Assembly (NCBI GenBank): GCA_016180275.1
Contig: JACPBN010000081.1
Location: 1-15,677, forward strand
Reading direction: 5' to 3'
Length of the DNA: 15,677 nt
From: Candidatus Woesearchaeota archaeon
GTDB taxonomy: Archaea; Nanobdellota; Nanobdellia; Woesearchaeales; UBA10200
Positions 13,716 through 15,677 of this stretch are shown one piece after another. The stretch's first letter is position 1. Each line of letters begins with the position of its first letter. A model generated the notes under the pieces. The model searched no databases and was not told where the DNA came from. It saw nothing but the letters and a program-made list of their open reading frames with translations. The position numbers were made by a program, and so were the translations under genes.

Positions 13716-14291
13716 ATGTTATCAATAGATAAGAGATTTAATGCAATATCCAATGCATATGACGATTATTACAAGTCATTGTTAAGCAAAGGAAAGCTTC
13801 TTGTCCGGGATACTTCTGCAGGAATCTGGGGATATGCAAGTGCTTCTATTTGTTTTGAATTCTTCAGGCAAATTAACTTAGGTAAATACAAAAATTTAAT
13901 TGACCTTGGTTCTGGTGATGGAAAGGTAGTTGCTATTGCTTCTTTATTCACAAATTCTGTTGGCATAGAAGCAGACAAGGAATTATTTGAAGACAGCATA
14001 AAGATAAAAGATAAGCTGGTAAAAAACAACGTAATTGAGCAAAAGAGATGTAAATTAATTAATGATGATTTTATGAAACAAGAATATGATTTGTCAGAAT
14101 ATGATCTAATCTTCATTAACCCGGATAAGCTCTTTACATTAGAGTTTGAGCAAAAGCTAATAAAAGAATTAACTGGTACATTATATATTTACAACAGTAT
14201 ATTTGCCCCAAAGATGCTTAGGAAGGGCAAAACATACTGGATTAAACAAATGCCTATTATAACTTATAACAACGATAAAACCCCCATATAA
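13716..14291 (+). CDS. Class I SAM-dependent methyltransferase
   Basis: This protein has 191 residues. The N-terminal helical part (WGYASASICFEFFRQI) precedes motif I LIDLGSGDGKVV (61-72), the S-adenosylmethionine-binding loop. E85 (GIEADKEL) is the likely ribose-binding acid, DD (117-118) lies at motif III, and INPD (134-137) stands at the catalytic motif IV position. The DLGSGDGKVV form and overall length resemble the small FAM173/ATPSCKMT-type protein-lysine methyltransferases, but an RNA target cannot be excluded. ATG 13716 is preferred over TTG 13710. It follows the small basic, Lys-rich protein closely. That protein could be its substrate, an inference from position only. Confidence 0.85.
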   Translation: MLSIDKRFNAISNAYDDYYKSLLSKGKLLVRDTSAGIWGYASASICFEFFRQINLGKYKNLIDLGSGDGKVVAIASLFTNSVGIEADKELFEDSIKIKDKLVKNNVIEQKRCKLINDDFMKQEYDLSEYDLIFINPDKLFTLEFEQKLIKELTGTLYIYNSIFAPKMLRKGKTYWIKQMPIITYNNDKTPI

Positions 14292-14409
14292 GCAACTGAT
14301 TGCTTAATAAAGTAGTATAAGTAACTAATTATTCAAAAACACAAATAAGCCATAAACTATATACTTACCATAGAATATATATTTAATTAGATACTCCAGT
14401 ATACAAATC

Positions 14410-14418
14410 TTTATATAC
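14410..14418 (+). promoter_or_regulatory. TATA box for the small HTH-like gene
   Basis: TTTATATAC predicts a transcription start near 14437-14442, leaving a short leader. The leader holds two tandem 9-mers, AGGGTGTAT (14444-14452) and AGGGGGTAT (14453-14461), immediately before the ATG at 14465. The second can serve as ribosome-binding site. Confidence 0.45.
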
Positions 14419-14464
14419 TTTGTCGTCTATTTTATTTAAAAGTAGGGTGTATAGGGGGTATCAG

Positions 14465-14716
14465 ATGAGCAATACATTTAAGCAAAATCTAAAGTCAAAA
14501 GCTCTGGCAATTGGGTCTAAAACATTTAACCTGCAAATTCTACAGCTTGGGAGAGTTGAAAGAATGAACTTTGAAGATTTTTTACGATTCAAACTCCAAA
14601 AAAGCAAACAATTAAGCTTTGTTGAGTTCAATAAGATGTGCGGCATTTCAAGAAAACAATGGGATGCATTCAAAGTTGAGAACATGGACAAGGACATTGA
14701 ATGGGTAATTGATTAA
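14465..14716 (+). CDS. Small putative helix-turn-helix protein
   Basis: This 83-residue protein is mixed-charge. The segment LSFVEFNKMCGISRKQWDAFKVEN (about residues 50-73, with GISRKQW as the turn and recognition helix) has the spacing of a helix-turn-helix, but the match is by eye. The N-terminal half is basic (KQNLKSKALAIGSKTFNLQI). ATG 14465 is chosen over an in-frame TTG at 14420, because the GGGGG run lies just before it and the TATA box places transcription start downstream of 14420. It converges with the Fis-like gene, with a 46-nt gap. Function is unknown; a small DNA-binding regulator is possible. Confidence 0.68.
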   Translation: MSNTFKQNLKSKALAIGSKTFNLQILQLGRVERMNFEDFLRFKLQKSKQLSFVEFNKMCGISRKQWDAFKVENMDKDIEWVID

Positions 14717-14762
14717 GCATTTTTTATTTTTCTCTATTTATTTTAACATTTTTAGTTTAAGA

Positions 14763-15449
14763 TTATATCCCCAATTTATTCATCTTCCTTATCAACGTCT
14801 CATACCTTATTTTAATCTTCTTGGCTGTTTTAGAAATATTACCGTTATACAGCTCCAGAATTTTGCGCAAAAATTCTTTCTCAAATTCCTGCTCTGCTTT
14901 TTTCCAGGTAATGTCTTTGACAGGCAGAACTTTTAGCAAATCTTCGCTTACATTAGAAACATTCTTGTACATTTCTTCAAGCTTTGTAGGATGAATTACT
15001 TGCTTATACTGCTCTAATGTGCCACGCAAAATGCTGTCAACTGCTTCTTTAGTATAATAATTTGGCATAAGCAGCTCTTTACGCAATTTTTTTACTTCTA
15101 TTCCTAGTTCTTTAACTGCGCGATGGATTGATCTTCTGTCTATGCCTGCAATATCAGCAACTTCAGATATGTTGCCATAATGTGTTTGTATTAATTTGCT
15201 GAAGAACTGCTTTCGAAATAATTTTTTAGCTGACTTAAAAGATAGTGCTATATTAACATCAAACTGTATCAGTGGCTTGGTCTCAATCTTGTCAGAGATA
15301 TCCTTGTTAAGCTCATCAATAGTGACTCCAAGAAACTTGTGCATCACATCATCTACAACAGGCTTTAGCTGCTTAGCCATTACTTTTTCAAGTGTCTTAG
15401 AATCAAGATACTGCTCCTCTGGATTTTGCTTGTCTTTTTTTTCTGGCAT
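14763..15449 (-). CDS. Protein with two Fis-type helix-turn-helix units
   Basis: This 228-residue protein carries two similar DNA-binding units of the HTH_8/Fis type. The first, about residues 77-116, contains YGNISEVADIAGIDRRSIHRAVKELGI. The second, about 186-228, contains YNGNISKTAKKIKIRYETLIRKMNKLGI at the extreme C-terminus. Both start with a long helix (KQFFSKLIQTH and KEFLRKILEL). This is the unit found at the end of bacterial NtrC-type activators, but no AAA+ or receiver domain is present. The N-terminal 70 residues are charged and helical. A transcription factor or nucleoid protein is likely. TTTATATAAC (about 15479-15470) about 25 nt upstream fits leaderless expression. RNA copy C lies on the other side of that box. 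Confidence 0.85.
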   Translation of the reverse strand: MPEKKDKQNPEEQYLDSKTLEKVMAKQLKPVVDDVMHKFLGVTIDELNKDISDKIETKPLIQFDVNIALSFKSAKKLFRKQFFSKLIQTHYGNISEVADIAGIDRRSIHRAVKELGIEVKKLRKELLMPNYYTKEAVDSILRGTLEQYKQVIHPTKLEEMYKNVSNVSEDLLKVLPVKDITWKKAEQEFEKEFLRKILELYNGNISKTAKKIKIRYETLIRKMNKLGI

Positions 15450-15469
15450 ACTAAGCTAGTAAGATAGTT

Positions 15470-15479
15470 GTTATATAAA
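15470..15479. promoter_or_regulatory. Near-symmetric TATA box between Fis-like gene and RNA copy C
   Basis: GTTATATAAA can act as a TATA box in either direction: at leaderless spacing from the Fis-like ATG on the - strand, and about 25 nt before 15500 on the + strand, where RNA copy C appears to begin. The same arrangement exists between nog1 and copy B. Confidence 0.42.
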
Positions 15480-15499
15480 TATTTGCCTCAACTGTAGGT

Positions 15500-15677
15500 G
15501 CATAGCAGCTGCCGCCAATTTAGTTGGCACAGCTCCAGTAACAAAGAGAATGTTGCGACGGGCAATACAATAAAGCTGCGAATCAACTAACACAACACGC
15601 AATGCTTTTCTATTCTCACATTCGTCTAGTGCGGCTTTATGCCGCACACTTTTATCAAATTTTCGTAAAATTTGGGA
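15500..15677 (+). ncRNA. Structured RNA, copy C, divergent and cut by window end
   Basis: It shares GTTGCGACGGGCAAT (15552-15566) and CACGCAATGCTTTTCTA (15596-15612) with copies A and B, at the same 29-nt spacing as copy B. CGAAT (15579-15583) pairs with ATTCG (15620-15624) across CGCA/TGCG (15598-15601/15630-15633), so the pseudoknot layout is kept with different bases. The closing helix of A and B is not recognisable. A hairpin built from AGCTG and GCCAA with TTGGC and CAGCT (about 15507-15534) is present instead. The third conserved block is missing within the window. GTGCGGC/GCCGCAC (15629-15635/15641-15647) stands in its place. The 5' boundary is estimated from the TATA box. Confidence 0.62.
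15656..15674 (+). repeat. Inverted repeat at window edge
   Basis: CAAATTTT (15656-15663) and AAAATTTG (15667-15674) form an 8-bp hairpin with a 3-nt loop, 8 nt after the GC-rich hairpin of RNA copy C. It may be part of copy C or its 3' end; the window stops before this can be decided. Confidence 0.4.

Noticed and set aside
1..15677. tRNA or rRNA genes
   Set aside because: I found no cloverleaf with a TTCRANN T-loop and matching acceptor stem, and no rRNA-like segment.

Overview
This window most likely comes from an archaeon with an A+T-rich genome, probably of the DPANN type (Woesearchaeota/Pacearchaeota-like). Several things point that way: ribosomal protein L10e in its archaeal form, a family-B DNA polymerase, a Nog1-type GTPase, Lrp/AsnC-type DNA-binding domains and a VapBC pair. 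Many genes look leaderless, with a TATA box about 25-30 nt before the start codon. The lineage is inference from gene content and style; no rRNA is present to confirm it.

Bases 1-5442 are dominated by a probable extracytoplasmic thiol/disulfide module, all on the + strand. It holds three small exported proteins with Gly-Gly-Cys motifs. Two of these end in the same C-terminal peptide, P-x-M-V-G-G-C. It also holds a membrane-anchored VKOR-type thioredoxin domain whose second active-site Cys is Thr, a membrane protein with a His-rich tail and three tandem CxxC thioredoxin-like domains, a small eight-Cys membrane protein and a CcdA-family electron transporter. Ribosomal protein L10e sits inside this stretch. 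CcdA would carry electrons from the cytoplasm to the outward-facing Cys proteins.

Bases 5443-9927 run on the - strand. They hold a short acidic protein gene, family-B DNA polymerase, a four-Cys zinc-ribbon protein and the Nog1-like GTPase. Bases 10069-14716 return to the + strand: a duplicated Lrp/AsnC regulator fused to a RibL-like FAD synthetase, vapBC behind a repeat-type operator, a metallophosphoesterase, a small basic protein, a methyltransferase and a small putative helix-turn-helix protein. A frameshifted small membrane-protein gene lies opposite, between the RibL fusion and vapBC. A protein with two Fis-type helix-turn-helix units closes the window on the - strand.

The most striking non-coding signal is a repeated structured RNA of about 200 nt. 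Two complete copies (3477-3675 and 6610-6804) and one divergent copy cut by the window edge (from about 15500) share two invariant blocks at nearly constant spacing. The two complete copies share a third block. Both complete copies are closed by a 23-25 bp helix with a 7-nt bulge at the same place and compensatory base changes. All three can form a pseudoknot of the same topology from different sequences. I do not recognise this RNA family; it is the best candidate here for an undescribed system. The second candidate is the RibL/Lrp fusion, and the third is the shared MVGGC tail peptide.
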